A stretch of 64,000 nt of DNA from Curvularia sp. ZM96 (GCA_022457065.1 JAJGBQ010000002.1:4898001-4962000), one strand, 5' to 3'; shown: positions 12,961 to 24,893, counted from the first letter of the stretch. Numbers and translations are program-made. The notes: a model not told the origin generated them from the letters alone.

Positions 12961-13401
12961 TCATTCGACCTGCTCGGGTGACTCCGCAATGGGAGTCATG
13001 GGCTTGGAAGTGCGGCGCTGCTTGCGGCCGCTGCTGCGGCGACGCTCGCTCTTGGGCTTCTTCTGAGCGTAGAGGGGTGGCAGGACGGGAAAGGCCTGGG
13101 CCATGGGGGGCACGCGGGGCGGTGCTGGAGCCTCCTCGAGGAGCGGGCAGGAGAAGTCGTCGTCAAAGTCCTCGCCAAACAGGTCGGCATCGCTGATGTA
13201 GGACGATGGCGGGCTGCGGTGGTCGAGCGAGGGACCAGTGGGCCAGGATGGGTAGGCACAGGACGAGCCGCGCGAGGAGAAGGACTCTGTCGAGTAGTTG
13301 CTGTAGAGGGAGCTGGTGGGGGACGACATGTTTGCTCTGGGCGAGATGGTGATGGGCAGCGACTTGCTGGGAGATGAGGCTGGCGATGATTCGAAGTGCA
13401 T
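12961..13401 (-). CDS. Small conserved fungal protein, unknown function
   Basis: Single-exon frame of 146 aa from ATG 13401. The sequence is Ser/Pro-rich at the N-terminus (ASSPSKSLPITIS), then SSYISDADLFGEDFDDDF, an acidic segment PLLEEAPAPP, and a strongly basic stretch KKPKSERRRSSGRKQRR, ending TPIAESPEQVE. There is no signal peptide or membrane span. The acidic-aromatic motif followed by a basic cluster suggests a regulated nuclear protein; this is inference. I recall similar short proteins with a YISDxDLF core across filamentous ascomycetes but no assigned role. It stands alone between two very long non-coding stretches, which fits heavy regulation. Confidence 0.7.
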   Translation of the reverse strand: MHFESSPASSPSKSLPITISPRANMSSPTSSLYSNYSTESFSSRGSSCAYPSWPTGPSLDHRSPPSSYISDADLFGEDFDDDFSCPLLEEAPAPPRVPPMAQAFPVLPPLYAQKKPKSERRRSSGRKQRRTSKPMTPIAESPEQVE

Positions 13402-16400
13402 GGTGGATAGAAGGTAGTGTAGGGGGTGGGTCTTGTGTAAGTATGTATATACACACTTGCGGGCACTTTCGGCACTGAGGTTGATAGCGGTTTTCGTGAT
13501 TTTTTCGTCAGACAGCGTGTGCCGGCAACTGAACCGAGGGCGGAAGCTTGGAAGCGGGCTGATGATGTATGACGCCGATGTGGATAGGGCCAGCAGGGTT
13601 GCCGGGCCTAGCGTGGTAGCGGCGGGTCCTGGTATCGGACAGCGAAAAGGGAAGTGTGCGATGTGGCGGACTGGGGCCGAAGTGGTTGAGCGGGTGCGGT
13701 GGGACTGGAGCAGTTGTTATATACTGGGTGCTGTGACTGTGGTCAGGCGTTCGAGTCAGGCCCAGCAATTTGCAGTGTCTCGGGGCGAAGATCAGATGGA
13801 GGCCAGGCCGTGGGGGACACGGAACGCAGGTTCCATATATCCTTTTGCCAGCAGAGTGTATTGCGCCTCGTTCCGGACCGCGAGCACACACTCAGCGCCG
13901 CCGTGATGTGCGCTTGGGGGCGTGAGTCGGTGAGCGACCGCTCTTTGCAAGGCGCCGGCCGTGGTTGGTGGAGTCAGACCGCCCCTTTCGCAGACTGCCT
14001 AATCCGGCCTACCGTACCGCCGCCCCCGTTCTCTCCCGGCGGCCCAGCTGCCCACATGCAACCGCCGAGCACGCCCCCTTATTGCTTCGCGTGCCACGCT
14101 GCTTTTCAGTGCGCTGTGGGTGTGTGACACTGACAGCGGAAACACGCCCACGACTCGCTGCGCTGCCGCATGCAGTAAGCTGATCATCTCGGGGATCCTG
14201 GGAGCATCGCCCAGGGAGGCCCTTTTGCCCTGGCGCTGCCTGCACGCACACTCTCCCCACGCTTTCACCCGCCGGCTTGTGACATCCGCAAAAGGAAGCG
14301 CAAACGCGCACCCCGGCCTGGCTGTCCGCCTCTCCGGCCGGCTTGTGAAAGCAGCAGGATGGCAATCTGCCGGGGGGTTTTTGCTGCATGCTGCCCAAGG
14401 GCTGCAGCCACCGCCAGGCAACACGGTGACTCATGCTTGCTTGGGCTGCCTCGCTGGCCCTCTGCTGCGACTCGGGCGGTTTGGCCATCCCTTAGCCACC
14501 CACGTCGAAACCACGACGCCGCCCTCCGACTCGACAAAGCTGCTCTCTCTTGCGCGGGCCAAGGGGTGCTGGCACACGACTGGACCCTGAGCTCCTCGCA
14601 TCGGCGCTTGTGCTATCACATGCATTGCGACAGCCGATCAGAGGGTCCTGTCGTCCGCAGCCGGGCACGTGACGGGCTCTGCGGGGGTTGCTCCAAGTAC
14701 CTCGCCACCGCGCCGCCGTGGAAGAATACTTCCCGGCCCGACATGGACTTTTTCCGCTCGCACTACGCATGTACGCCATCACCATCCATGCTCGACTAAG
14801 CCCGACCCATAAACCTTCCATGGCCACGCTGCTGATGCGGTTCCGGATTGTGCACCAGATATCTTTTCTTGTGCAACGCAAGCCTGCGTACGGCTGACCT
14901 GCAGCGATACGGTCTGAGAAGGGCAACCCCCCTTTCCTCAGCCTTGTGTCATCCGCACCACTTGCCCAAACCGTGTGCTCAATAAACACAAAGTATTTTC
15001 AGGGCTGCCGTCAGCCCTCTGCTGCTATATTCAGCCTGCAACGCAGGCCCGACTCGACGCGCAAACAGCCGGCCTCTGCGCCCCGTCCTGGACCTGTACC
15101 AGTATTCTTACGCACCTGCTGTCATGACTCCCGACCACTATAACCGTTTTTTGCCTGCATGCGGCGCGTGGCATCTGGGGGCGACTGGTGGTGCGTGCCC
15201 GCGAATCTGGGGATCGTGTGTTCCGCTTCCAGCGTTCCTCCGCTTCCATGGAAGAATGGAACCGCCGCTAGAACGCCGGGCGTGCCCTCGCCTCGAGCGC
15301 CCCCAGAGCTCCCTTTGTCCTGTCCATCTAGCCGGCCACTATCTGGCCCTGAAACCAAAGAAACTTGCCCTAGTCGCAGCGCTAGAATGTCCTGCTGCCA
15401 CGTTGCCGCGACACCCCGTGCCTTTGCTGCACGCAATGTTTGAAGCTTTCGGTCCCAAGGGCGAACCTTCTGCCACCCCCGGAACAATGGCTCCGTTTCG
15501 AGTGTCGCATGCAGCACCAGTCGTGACGACGAATGCAGGGTCTTCTTCACCCTTGCTTTTTCCGCCCTCAAACGCGCCAGCAGAGTAACTTTGCCGCTCT
15601 GTTCCAAATCTGGCTTCTTTTTCCCACAAAATGACGTCGCGCCCCAGTGTCGCAATGCCCCCGAGAATGGTTCCGCGCTGCACAAAACATGTAGTCCGTG
15701 TTGCGAAGTTTCTGCCGCCTCTCCACAACGCGGTCAACAAGGAGGCACCTGGGTGGAGTTGAGCGCACCGGGGTGGGGCGGCCCTAGAAGCTTTTCTTCG
15801 AAGGCCTCCCAAGTGGAGCCGCGGAAGGACCCTGGAGCTGACGGCTGGGAAAAACTCGGCCTCCGATGTGGAGTGACGCTTCCGATGCGTTTTCGTTGGC
15901 CCGTCTGGCGACTCATGCGCCTCGACACTGATTGGCCCTCGACGGCTGGCGAAAACCGGCCGGGTGCTGTGGCTGTGGAGCTGTGGTTGCAAGCCTCAGT
16001 TCATGCACAGCATACACACAGCAAAGTGCCGCATCCACCCCGTGCAGGTGGAGACGTGTTTCAATAAACATGCTCGCTTGCGACCGGCTTTGGGCACCGT
16101 ACTTCATGTCAGAATTTTTTTTTCCAGGACGGAGGAATTTTTCTTCTTCAATGCGCCAAAAGGAATCAGCGTCCGGGGATTCAATCCAACCCCGACCCTC
16201 TCCTTGTCCCTATCAGTTGCCAGAACCGGTAAATCCGTGCGGCATATATCTGCTTTCCCTCTTGGGAAGTAGAGCCGCCGGGCCACGGGATTGGTAGAAT
16301 ACATTTGGACGGCCCAGTCGGCCGGCACCATAAGCATACGGCCGCTCTGCCCTGCGTTCGGGGCACAACGAGCATCCAGAACATAGTCTAGGCTTTACCA

Positions 16401-18950
16401 CCCGTGCTGTTTGTTTGCACGGCTGGAATTTTTCCGGAGTAGACAAGGGACGAGTTGAGAGAGAGGAGCAAAATTCATCCGGTGGCTGTATACGGAGAAT
16501 TCGCATCGTGGGGACACGTTTGTGTGGGAGACGTGAAGATGAAACAATTATCGCCAAGACGACCAACCAACGGGTAGCATGTCTCTTCTCCGCACTTGAA
16601 CTCGAACTCGAACCCCCACGCGACAGTTCGTTCGCCTGCGATATCGCACGCTGACCCCGCCATGCGTGCCAGCCGCGGCAAGCAGAGGGTATTCTCTATC
16701 TTGCACCACCACATGTCAAAAGCACTACACTCGCTCAATCACACGCTGAATCACACGCACTGTCAGCAAACCCCCCACCCTGCTCAACGCTCGCCACAAG
16801 CCCATGTCAGCAGAACACCTTGCATCTTTCCATCAACCGAACGGCGCCATCCCGTCCCCACGAAAAACAACAGTGTATGCAACGCGGCATCGGCTTGTGA
16901 AGAAAAGCAACAACAGCACCAAACGCCTTCATCTCACTTGACCGATCAACCTATCGTATTCGTGCATGCCTGATACCAAAAGAAAAAACTTCACATTGTA
17001 AAAAACAAGGAACCGAGTAAAAAAAAAAAAGTCGATATAGTCTGCGACAGCAGCCTGCCGGAGCGGTGACTCACCGCCATGTTTTTTCTGTTATCACCAA
17101 ATGCAAGGCATGCAGCTTGCAGCTCTACATGACAGTAGTCGGGCGGCAACAGCATGTGCCCTGCGGCATTCCCGCTTGTGGCGCATCACCACACAAACAA
17201 ATTAGATGCCTAGCACCATTTTCCGATCGTAGTGCATTCTCTGTTGTTGAGTCGGTATGATGTGTCACGGCCAACAAGCCACCGACTACGTATGCAAGAG
17301 AGGTAAGACGAGCAAGTGAAGCGTGCGTAAGAAAAGTATGCTCACGGCACCGAGGGTGAGGACGAGGAGTCATACCAGCACTCTTTTGCTTCTTCGTTGT
17401 CAGCGCCGCGCGCATGCAAGCTCCAAAAGGCAGTTTGCGATATGCGGTTCGCATTTACCCATCACCTAGTACATGCAGTTGTGTACGCAGCTGTTTTGTT
17501 TTCCTTTTCTTTCTTTTCCTGCTTATCGGTAATGGCAACCCAGGGTGAAACCACCACGTACACATGCTAGACTAGACTAGGCTCCGTCGCCTTCTTTTTT
17601 CTACATCTTGTCTGCAAGCATCGTGTTTCGTATCGAGTTTGTATCGCTTTCACATCCCCCACGGTCCTCATCGCTTACTTTGTATCCCCCTGTGGCGCCC
17701 TTTCTCCGCCCCTTCGCTTCGCAAACGATGCACATACGCCCGTACGCCACAAAACTACACGCCCATATGCGCAGTCAATCTCTGGGCATGAGCTGTGGCG
17801 GCGGGGAACATCGGATCGTATGCTTGGCGACCGGGGAAGATGGAAGGGGAGAGAGAGGCTGGGGCTCCTCTGCTCGGATTACTCGAACAGTCCATGTGAT
17901 GTCATGTAGGTCGGATACATTCATCGCTTTCCCTTGATTTCTTCTCCATTCCTCGTCTCGTCTCGTCTCGTCTCGTCCCGAGTCTCGCTCGCCTGAATTT
18001 TCGATACGATCTGCCGTATTGTAGATCGATGCGATACGCATTGACGTCATGGTGAACCTGTGGCTATCCTACCCTATCCTTTGGTACTCCGTATCTACCG
18101 TCTATCGTTCGGTGGTGAGTACTAGCAGCAGTGTCAAGTATAGAGTAAACTGGCTCAAGACTTTACTCAAACCCACCCTCTCCGCTCGCAATCCTACCCA
18201 TTTTCCTTTTCTATGCTCGTATATGTTGTATCTTTCATCGTTTTTTTCTTGTTTCTCTTTTCAACCCCTACTTCCGTCGATTATGCCCCTCGCCCATCTT
18301 TTTTTTCCTTGTCTTTTTTTTCGTGATCTCGTCTCATGTCTTGATTTGTGTCGGCCCTACTCACCGACGCCGCACACTGCACACCACTCACATCACATCA
18401 CGCAAACCCACCGAGAGTCTCCGCTATGACGTTTTTTGCTTTTCCCTTTTACCTGTGCTCTTTTATCTGCGACCAGTGGCGAGAAAAAAAATGATTCTCC
18501 GCATCACGGATGGGGAAAGGGGGGGAAACACCGTGTTCGAGAGCACTGATCGTGCCAAGACACCGAAAGTACGACATGGAGAGAGGCTCCACACCCGACA
18601 ACGGGCATTTCGTCATTGCGGAGTTTGGGGTGCGTCTGTGGAGAGAGCTTGGGTGTTCGGATGTCGACATCGCAGGTAGGGTAGGGAAGGGAAGGGAATT
18701 TTTTTCTCATTGTGGTAACGGATGGTGGCGATATGATGAAACAAACGTCATGAATACGAGTGGAATTGCGAGCAAGGCTTGCTGTGGTACCACTGAGTAT
18801 TCCACAGTATTGCTAACTAGTTGCTACAACTACAATTCGGTAGTAAATGCTTCGACGCGCCGGGCTGTGCCGGACCTTTGCTCGTCGAGGAAGGCTGTGG
18901 TTTCTGCGAAAACATTTGCATGTACTCGCAGACAAAGCCATATCTACCCT
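13402..18950. other. Very long gene-free region (about 5.5 kb)
   Basis: Both flanking genes are on the minus strand, so this is the upstream region of the 146-aa protein gene plus the 3' flank of the methyltransferase gene. 13900-16000 is GC-rich, giving many chance open frames (up to 217 aa at 15339-15992) on both strands with no recognisable domain. 17460-18500 is pyrimidine-rich. No coding gene, tRNA or transposon could be supported. A long transcribed leader or non-coding RNA is possible but not shown. Confidence 0.5.
17952..17980 (+). repeat. (CTCGT)n microsatellite
   Basis: Five tandem copies of a CTCGT pentamer, the last one diverging into CCCG. It lies in the non-coding stretch downstream of the methyltransferase gene. 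Confidence 0.85.
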
Positions 18951-20417
18951 TCACTTTTCAGCACTTTCAGCCGGGGCCCAATACCCGTCCCAGTTGTACT
19001 TGAGAACTTCGTTACCCCAAGACGTCCACCCACTCACCAGGTAGCGAGAAAACACCTCGAGCGCACTGTAGTCAGTCGGGTCGACCAAAAAGGGTTCGAG
19101 TAACGCCTTGAGGCATGGCTTGCGCGAGTGTATGTCCGGCACAGCGGCAATAACCCTCCGTTTGACAACAGGTGCATGTACCATTGTTGTCCACGAATTC
19201 GGGGCTGCACGACCAAGCAGGAGAATCTCATATGGCTTGCGCATGGCATTGTCCATGTCAAACATGGGCTCGCCTTTGGTGGTCGTCTTGACCCATATCC
19301 ACTCCTCCATCAAGCCCACGTTCCATGTCTCAAACAGGCCCCCGGGACCGAGCACATGGTCTCTCAGCGACGCCTTGTTGGTGATCCAAACGCCCACCAG
19401 CGCGTTGTGCTCCAGGTAGGTGTCGATGTCCATGTTCAGCAGCATCTTCTTGAGGTACGGAACGCCTCCAACCTGCTCGTAGGCACCTTTGCGCTTGGCC
19501 GAGCGGTTGGGCCACGGTGGATCCAGTAGCACGAGGTCAAAGTGCCGCGGAAGAGAATGCTCGTCGGTAAGTTGGCGAAAGCATGTGCGAAAGGCATCCG
19601 ACGCCGTGGTATCGCTCAGAAAGAGGCTGGCCCGGGGTGGTATTGTGAAACGATAGGCTTGACCCGACGGAGCAGAGTGCGACGTCTGTTCCGCAATTGT
19701 GGCTTCGAGAGAGTGATTGTTGGGATTGTGAAAGGTACCTGTCCATGGCTCCGTCTGTGTCTCTTGGGTGTCCGTTTCGGCGGCCTGTGTACTACTTTCA
19801 GCCTCACGTGCAGGGCGGTACGACAACAGCCATTTGTTCGTATCTGTGGCCGGTCCTGCAGCCTCTGATGCTGCGCTGAGCGAAGCCATCAGTCGCTGTA
19901 GGTTGAATGCTGTGTCGTCTTCCTTGATTTGGTTCCATGAGGCCCATTCTCGCATGCGTGCCTCCACGTCCTTTTCTGTAGGACTGTCCACATCCATCAT
20001 GCCTTCTTCCCCGGGCAGTGGCCTTTGGGTCATGAGTTTGCGCCGTGTGCACCATGGACCCGAGACTTCAGTGCGAATCTGGGCCAGTGCATGTTCGACT
20101 AGGACTTTGTACCGCACCTCATCGAGATCGCGGGACTGGAAATTGTGATTTGCTGGGTCCCTTTTTTGCTTGCTAGCATGGATTGGAAGACTGTAACTGT
20201 TCTGCTGTACGTTGTCGACATCTTGGGTTTTGGTCGCTTTCGCTTTTTGTGTCTTGGGTCGGTAATCCTCCTTGGGTTGGAGAGGCGCTTCTAGTGGCGC
20301 GGTTGATAGAAGTATATCTGAGCGGTCGCCTTGGGCCGCCACAATAGATGTCGGTATATCGATCAATGTGATGTCTGCGTTTGCGTTCTGGTATATGATG
20401 GGATTTGGGAGAGCCAT
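18951..20417 (-). CDS. METTL4-like MT-A70 family adenine-N6 methyltransferase
   Basis: Single exon, 488 aa, ATG at 20417. The catalytic motif DPPW is at residues 299-302 inside FDLVLLDPPWPNRS. Downstream are VGVWITNK, EEWIWVKTTTKGEP and KPYEILLLGR, the pattern of the METTL4 branch of MT-A70 enzymes rather than the METTL3/IME4 branch. The C-terminus (RKPCLKALLEPFL, ALEVFSRYL, GWTSWGNEVL) completes the Rossmann fold. METTL4 proteins methylate adenine N6 in U2 snRNA, and DNA substrates have been proposed; which applies here cannot be told from sequence. The N-terminal about 220 residues are variable. It shares a 540-base divergent promoter with the mitochondrial carrier gene. Confidence 0.88.
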   Translation of the reverse strand: MALPNPIIYQNANADITLIDIPTSIVAAQGDRSDILLSTAPLEAPLQPKEDYRPKTQKAKATKTQDVDNVQQNSYSLPIHASKQKRDPANHNFQSRDLDEVRYKVLVEHALAQIRTEVSGPWCTRRKLMTQRPLPGEEGMMDVDSPTEKDVEARMREWASWNQIKEDDTAFNLQRLMASLSAASEAAGPATDTNKWLLSYRPAREAESSTQAAETDTQETQTEPWTGTFHNPNNHSLEATIAEQTSHSAPSGQAYRFTIPPRASLFLSDTTASDAFRTCFRQLTDEHSLPRHFDLVLLDPPWPNRSAKRKGAYEQVGGVPYLKKMLLNMDIDTYLEHNALVGVWITNKASLRDHVLGPGGLFETWNVGLMEEWIWVKTTTKGEPMFDMDNAMRKPYEILLLGRAAPNSWTTMVHAPVVKRRVIAAVPDIHSRKPCLKALLEPFLVDPTDYSALEVFSRYLVSGWTSWGNEVLKYNWDGYWAPAESAEK

Positions 20418-20958
20418 GGTCGTTCAATACAATGTTCACGAGATAGAAACTGAGACGAGAGGCGAAATAGCGAATAGACACGAAGAAAAAGTTCTCCTAC
20501 CAGTCGCTATACTCAGATAGCGTTTACGTCACAACGGTCGTCTTTGAACCACTGTCTTACTGATTGACTGACTCTCAGTCACACACGTTGCAGCTGCTCT
20601 GATGTGTGTTTGCTGCAATCGTGATAGATGTCGATAGTGTCTCGTGACGGCTGCGTGGTGTTGTGGAAAACATATCCGATGGGTAGCGTCGGGTCGGATT
20701 TGGGGCGTTGGAAGCGTGGACGCCCGGAGAATGAGCAGCCTCGGCAACGTCATTGCCGTGGCCAAACCATCAACCACACACCAACTGCCGCTTTCTAATC
20801 CACACACACCTACGCCTACGCCTACGCTCACGCCCACACCCCCGCGCACGCGATCCTCGATTTCTTCAAACCCTGTCGCTTCACCTCTCACCCGCCCCTC
20901 ATCCCTGCACGATACCCTAAAACCCATGTCGCGGTAACCTCATTCACGCCAGTTTGGA
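20418..20958. promoter_or_regulatory. Divergent promoter, methyltransferase / CoA carrier
   Basis: 540 bases between two divergent starts. 20790-20850 is a CACACA / CCTACG / CTCACGCCCAC pyrimidine-rich repeat-like tract close to the carrier gene. No clear TATA box. Confidence 0.5.
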
Positions 20959-22200
20959 ATGTCCACAGGTGGCCTCCGCTATGACGGAAACACAACGAAT
21001 ATCATGACAACGACTGCCGCGCAAACGCCCCGCGCAAGCAACATAATCTCCAGCTATGAAGCGGCTCCTCCTGGTAGAAGGGAAGAGCAGAGCAGAGACA
21101 TGGCATCAGAGAAGAAAAAGAAGACAGATAAGAAGAGTACGGAGTATGTGATCAAGAGTGGCCTCGCAGGTGGCTTCGCCGGATGCGCTGTAGGTTGAGC
21201 CGTGAGGATTTGAGAAATGACTTATTTGCTAATCTGGACATCACAGGCCAAAACTGTTGTAGGCCCCCTCGACCGCGTCAAAATCCTCTTCCAAACCCGC
21301 AACCCCGAGTTTGCAAAATACACAGGCTCTTGGGCTGGTTTCCCTTCCGCCATCCGCGATATCTATGCCACTGCGGGTGTGCGTGGTTTGTTCAAGGGCC
21401 ACTCGGCAACACTTCTCCGTATCTTCCCCTATGCAGGCGTCAAGTTCCTCGCATACGAGCAAATCCGGGCTCGCGTGATCAAAAACAAGGCACAAGAAAC
21501 ACCTGTCCGGCGATTCGTCTCAGGAAGTCTAGCCGGCATGCTGAGCGTCTTCTTCACCTACCCGCTGGAAGTGATCCGCGTGCGTCTAGCGTTTGAAACA
21601 AACCAACACGCACGCAGCAACCTCAGCACTATTGTCCGCAAAATCTACTCGGAACAAGCACCCCGTGTACACCGACCGGGTAACCCGATCGCAGCAACAG
21701 CTACACAAGTAGTCGATACCGTTACCCCACGCTCCGGTCTCCCAAACTTCTTCCGCGGCTTCACACCCACTCTGCTTGGTATGATACCGTATGCTGGTGC
21801 ATCTTTCCTGGCTCACGACCTCATGTCCGACTTCATGCGCCTACCTGCTCTCGCCCCTTACACCACATTACCAAATACTTCGCGCGAAGAAACAAGTACT
21901 TCTACACACAAGCCTGCGCAGCTGCGCTACTGGGCCGAACTCACGACCGGCGGCATTGCGGGCTTTGTCTCACAAACAGTCTCATACCCACTCGAAGTCA
22001 TACGGCGGCGCATGCAAGTTGGCGGCGTCGTTGGCGATGGACACAGGCTCAGCATGCCTGAAGTGACGCGGAGGATATACCTCGAGAGAGGATACAAGGG
22101 CTTTTTCGTAGGCTTGACAATCGGCTACGTCAAGGTTGTGCCCATGGTTGCAGTAAGCTTTTATGCATACGAGCGGGGCAAGTATTATCTAGGAATATGA
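20959..22200 (+). CDS. LEU5: Mitochondrial coenzyme A carrier, LEU5/SLC25A16-42 type
   Basis: Exons 20959-21189 and 21247-22200; the intron 21190-21246 (GTAGGT..CACAG) joins GGFAGCA to AKTVVGPLDRVKILF. Product 394 aa. The three solute-carrier signatures are all present: PLDRVKILFQ, PLEVIRVRL and PLEVIRRRM. RIFPYAGVKFLAYEQIRA and FYAYERGKYYLGI match the LEU5 branch as I know it. The protein sits in the inner mitochondrial membrane and is needed for mitochondrial CoA accumulation. The N-terminal about 60 residues are variable; an alternative start is the Met at 21004. The loop with the long insert around PRVHRPGNPIAAT before the fourth helix is longer than in most carriers. The intron breaks the first signature helix at a typical fungal site. 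Confidence 0.88.
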
Positions 22201-24348
22201 GTGTCGGATACCGTCAGGTTGCGTAGGGTGAAGAAAGCCCTGAATCATCTTTTCTATAAGCATACACATCCGGTGTGATGACGATTGTTTTTTTCTGGCG
22301 CGAAACCTGAGCATATGTCGTCTTTCTTGCGCTTCGTTGTCGAACACATGGCTCGATCTGGCAGAGCTTTCTGGGTTAGAATGTTTGATACACTAGCAAA
22401 TCTTGCATATCGTACAAAAAATATGGAATTACCTATGCTTTGCTTTGATTACTCTGTGACCGACAATACTATCAAAAGCGAAAAAAAAAGTAACTTCCAG
22501 TAACCACAGCCTATGTAATTTCCGTCTCAAATCACTTTCTTGAGAGGAGGCAGTTGGATTATGCATGCCATGAGCCCAGCCACTAAGCTCAATAAAGAAC
22601 GGTGTTCAACAAAAAAAGTAACTGCATCTAACAGCGCTTTGGTGAGCTGTACCTGCATGCACAGAATATAGTCTAGACCCAAATGCCAGGAACGTCTATA
22701 TTTGGTCATCATATAGCTAAGCCCATAATATCACGTGACAGGAATCAACGACTTTCATTAGCACTCGAATAATCGGCGACTACACCTTGGCCTAGCCTAT
22801 ACTACCCTTTAATCGAGACGGGCCGCTACGGTCGTTGGGCCAGTAGTTTAGGAGCCGAGCCGTCAGCCCATCGGCATGGTCTACGGGGATCGGTAAGCGG
22901 CAGTCACGGCAAAGTCATATTTTAGTTCAATTCTAGTACGGAGCTGTGGTTAGGGTGGTGGCTTCTTTGAGTTAAGTCTAACTTTTACCAACGCTCCGGT
23001 TAGTTTGATACGTACCGTACTGGTCTGGTCTAGAACTCCCTCTGGCTCGATCTGGTGCTGCCATGGAAAGACCCGTTCATCGTTAATTTTGACTTGGGGT
23101 TGCCCAGATATCTGGTTAGATGCTGAAGTACCTTGTTACAAAAAGCTCCTGAAATATATGAAGCAATCATGTAGGCATCTTTTCGCATGTACGATACTCG
23201 GACTTGTCTAATGTTAGTCCCCAAATAGAATGAAAATATTGGTGCTTTTGATTCATATCCCCAAGAACTCCAGTGAAGCATGATCGACTATGAATCTTGA
23301 TCGTTTTAGTAAGATTCATGAATCGAAGCAGATCGTTCGAATGGAGTGCATACATCAGAGATACAGATCGAGACCGGAGACGAACCCCGAAATACGAAGG
23401 CGGGACAAAAGACCGCGATCTCGCCTGCTTCTTCCTTGTGTCTGTACCAATGTCCTTGGAGCTTACAGTACTGCTAAGAATAGTGCACCGCTTGCTGGCC
23501 ACAGGTAAGCCATAGTGAATTAGACGACTGGACAGGAGGGTTTTTGCATTGAAGTTCAGTATGGATAGGATCGTACACACCATGTGGCAAGTATAGGTAC
23601 TCAAAGCATCTTCCATTATGTTTCCCGTTCCTATCACGTCACACCCACTTAACCGTGGTTTGTTCTAAGCGTGATCCAACTACGAGTACGTAAATGCATT
23701 TTCAACCTACTGCCAAACCGAGAAACTAAGTTCAACAACAGTGCATTTAATTGACTGTCTTCACATGCTAGTAAGCGCAGTCTGTATGAGCGCTTATACC
23801 TATATCTCCACAAAATGTACCGTTGAGGGGTACCCCTGCTGCTAACCAAAGCAGCTAGAACAGTTCTGAAAAGAATTCTTTGACCGTCGTATGAGTGCTT
23901 GTTACTCCTGAGGTGTTCCAGTATGCCGATGAAGTGTCTGGTCTCAGACAAAGCTAATCTTGCTTTATTTACAAGTCCTAGAAAAAGCGAGCTTGTCATC
24001 AAAGCTACAGGTTCACTCACACAGGAAAGTGAATTCAACTGGCCAAGTTGTCCGACTTTTCCTGATGTAAACCCAGATGGTGCAGAGGATAATAAGCAAT
24101 GAGATTGCGCGCAGGGCGATGCCTTGCTCCACTCATGACAACCATGACAAGGGAGAGTTAGTGAACATTCATGGTTTGTGGCGTACGGCCAGATTTGAGA
24201 AGAAACACCGAATGAATGCTGCCATCTCGAACATATCCCGTCATATAGTGACCGGAGATGGTACCGCTACTGGTCACAGTCTTCCGGCCTATCCGTTGGG
24301 TCCTCTTTAGAGCATAGCACACTATGAGAAGCAGTGCATGTACATATC
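22201..24348. other. AT-rich gene-poor stretch
   Basis: About 2.1 kb with clearly lower GC than the flanks and many short A/T runs. Short frames on both strands (up to 156 aa, 23167-23637) have no recognisable domain and an even amino-acid scatter typical of chance. It may be an old, mutated repeat; no terminal repeats or transposase motif could be seen. Confidence 0.45.
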
Positions 24349-24350
24349 AC

Positions 24351-24358
24351 ATAAATAG
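24351..24358 (+). promoter_or_regulatory. TATA-like element of the secreted-protein gene
   Basis: ATAAATAG lies about 110 bases before the proposed first splice donor. It is a plausible core promoter for the downstream small secreted protein gene, with a start site expected some 30-60 bases on. Confidence 0.4.
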
Positions 24359-24459
24359 AGCGGGCATTCTCTCAACTTTCATGCATCACTACCACGTCCT
24401 GTCTTCTAAGCAGTCCATCTCTTCCACTTACTCAACCCACTCTGCTGAATTCCGCAAAA

Positions 24460-24893
24460 AGTGCGTAGAGCAAAAACGCCCCCTTTCCCAATTACCAACT
24501 TGCCACCACACTCAGTTCCTGACTATATCCACAGTGCACTTCACCACCAGCCTCCTCGCCCTCACAGCAAGCGCCAGCTTCGCCAACGCCCAACTACCCT
24601 TCTATCATGAATTCGTCCCCGCGCGGACAGTCACCGCCCCCTACGAATACAGCTGGGAGCTCTTCGAGCAGACCACCTGTCAAAACCACGCAGGTTGCTC
24701 GTGGGACCCAAGAATCATACCGTGCGGCTGCCTTCAGAAGTTCCCAGATATAAAGTATACCGCCCATCTTACTGCCACGGGACAGCCGGCAATTCTTATG
24801 CCGGTTACGTTTACCTATTTGGATGGCTCACACAAGGAAGGGAATCCCCAGAACGGAGACCCTTCGATCGGCAATCCGCCGCCTTCTTCTTGA
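24460..24893 (+). CDS. Candidate small secreted cysteine-containing protein (start codon split by an intron)
   Basis: The in-frame open stretch has GTG, not ATG, where a signal peptide begins. The bases before it (GTTCCTGACTATATCCACAG) form a good 3' splice site. A good donor, GTGCGT, lies at 24461 after CCGCAAAAA. Removing 24461-24534 (74 bases) joins A to TG and makes an ATG in a CAAAATG context. The product would be 119 aa, beginning MHFTTSLLALTAS with a signal peptide ending near ANAQ. The mature part is about 100 aa with four cysteines in the order TTCQ, AGCSW and CGC. Function unknown; a secreted effector-like role is inference. Without splicing, the same frame from ATG 24324 gives 189 aa with no signal peptide. 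Confidence 0.55.

Noticed and set aside
13738..13770. GTTCGAGTC resembling a tRNA T-loop
   Set aside because: No matching acceptor, D- or anticodon stems could be drawn around it.
15339..15992. 217-residue frame on the minus strand, with overlapping frames of 187 and 158 aa
   Set aside because: The GC-rich block gives long frames on both strands at once; none shows a domain or a convincing start.
23167..24038. Minus-strand frames of 156 and 129 aa in the AT-rich stretch
   Set aside because: No transposase, reverse transcriptase or other domain motif; composition typical of chance frames.
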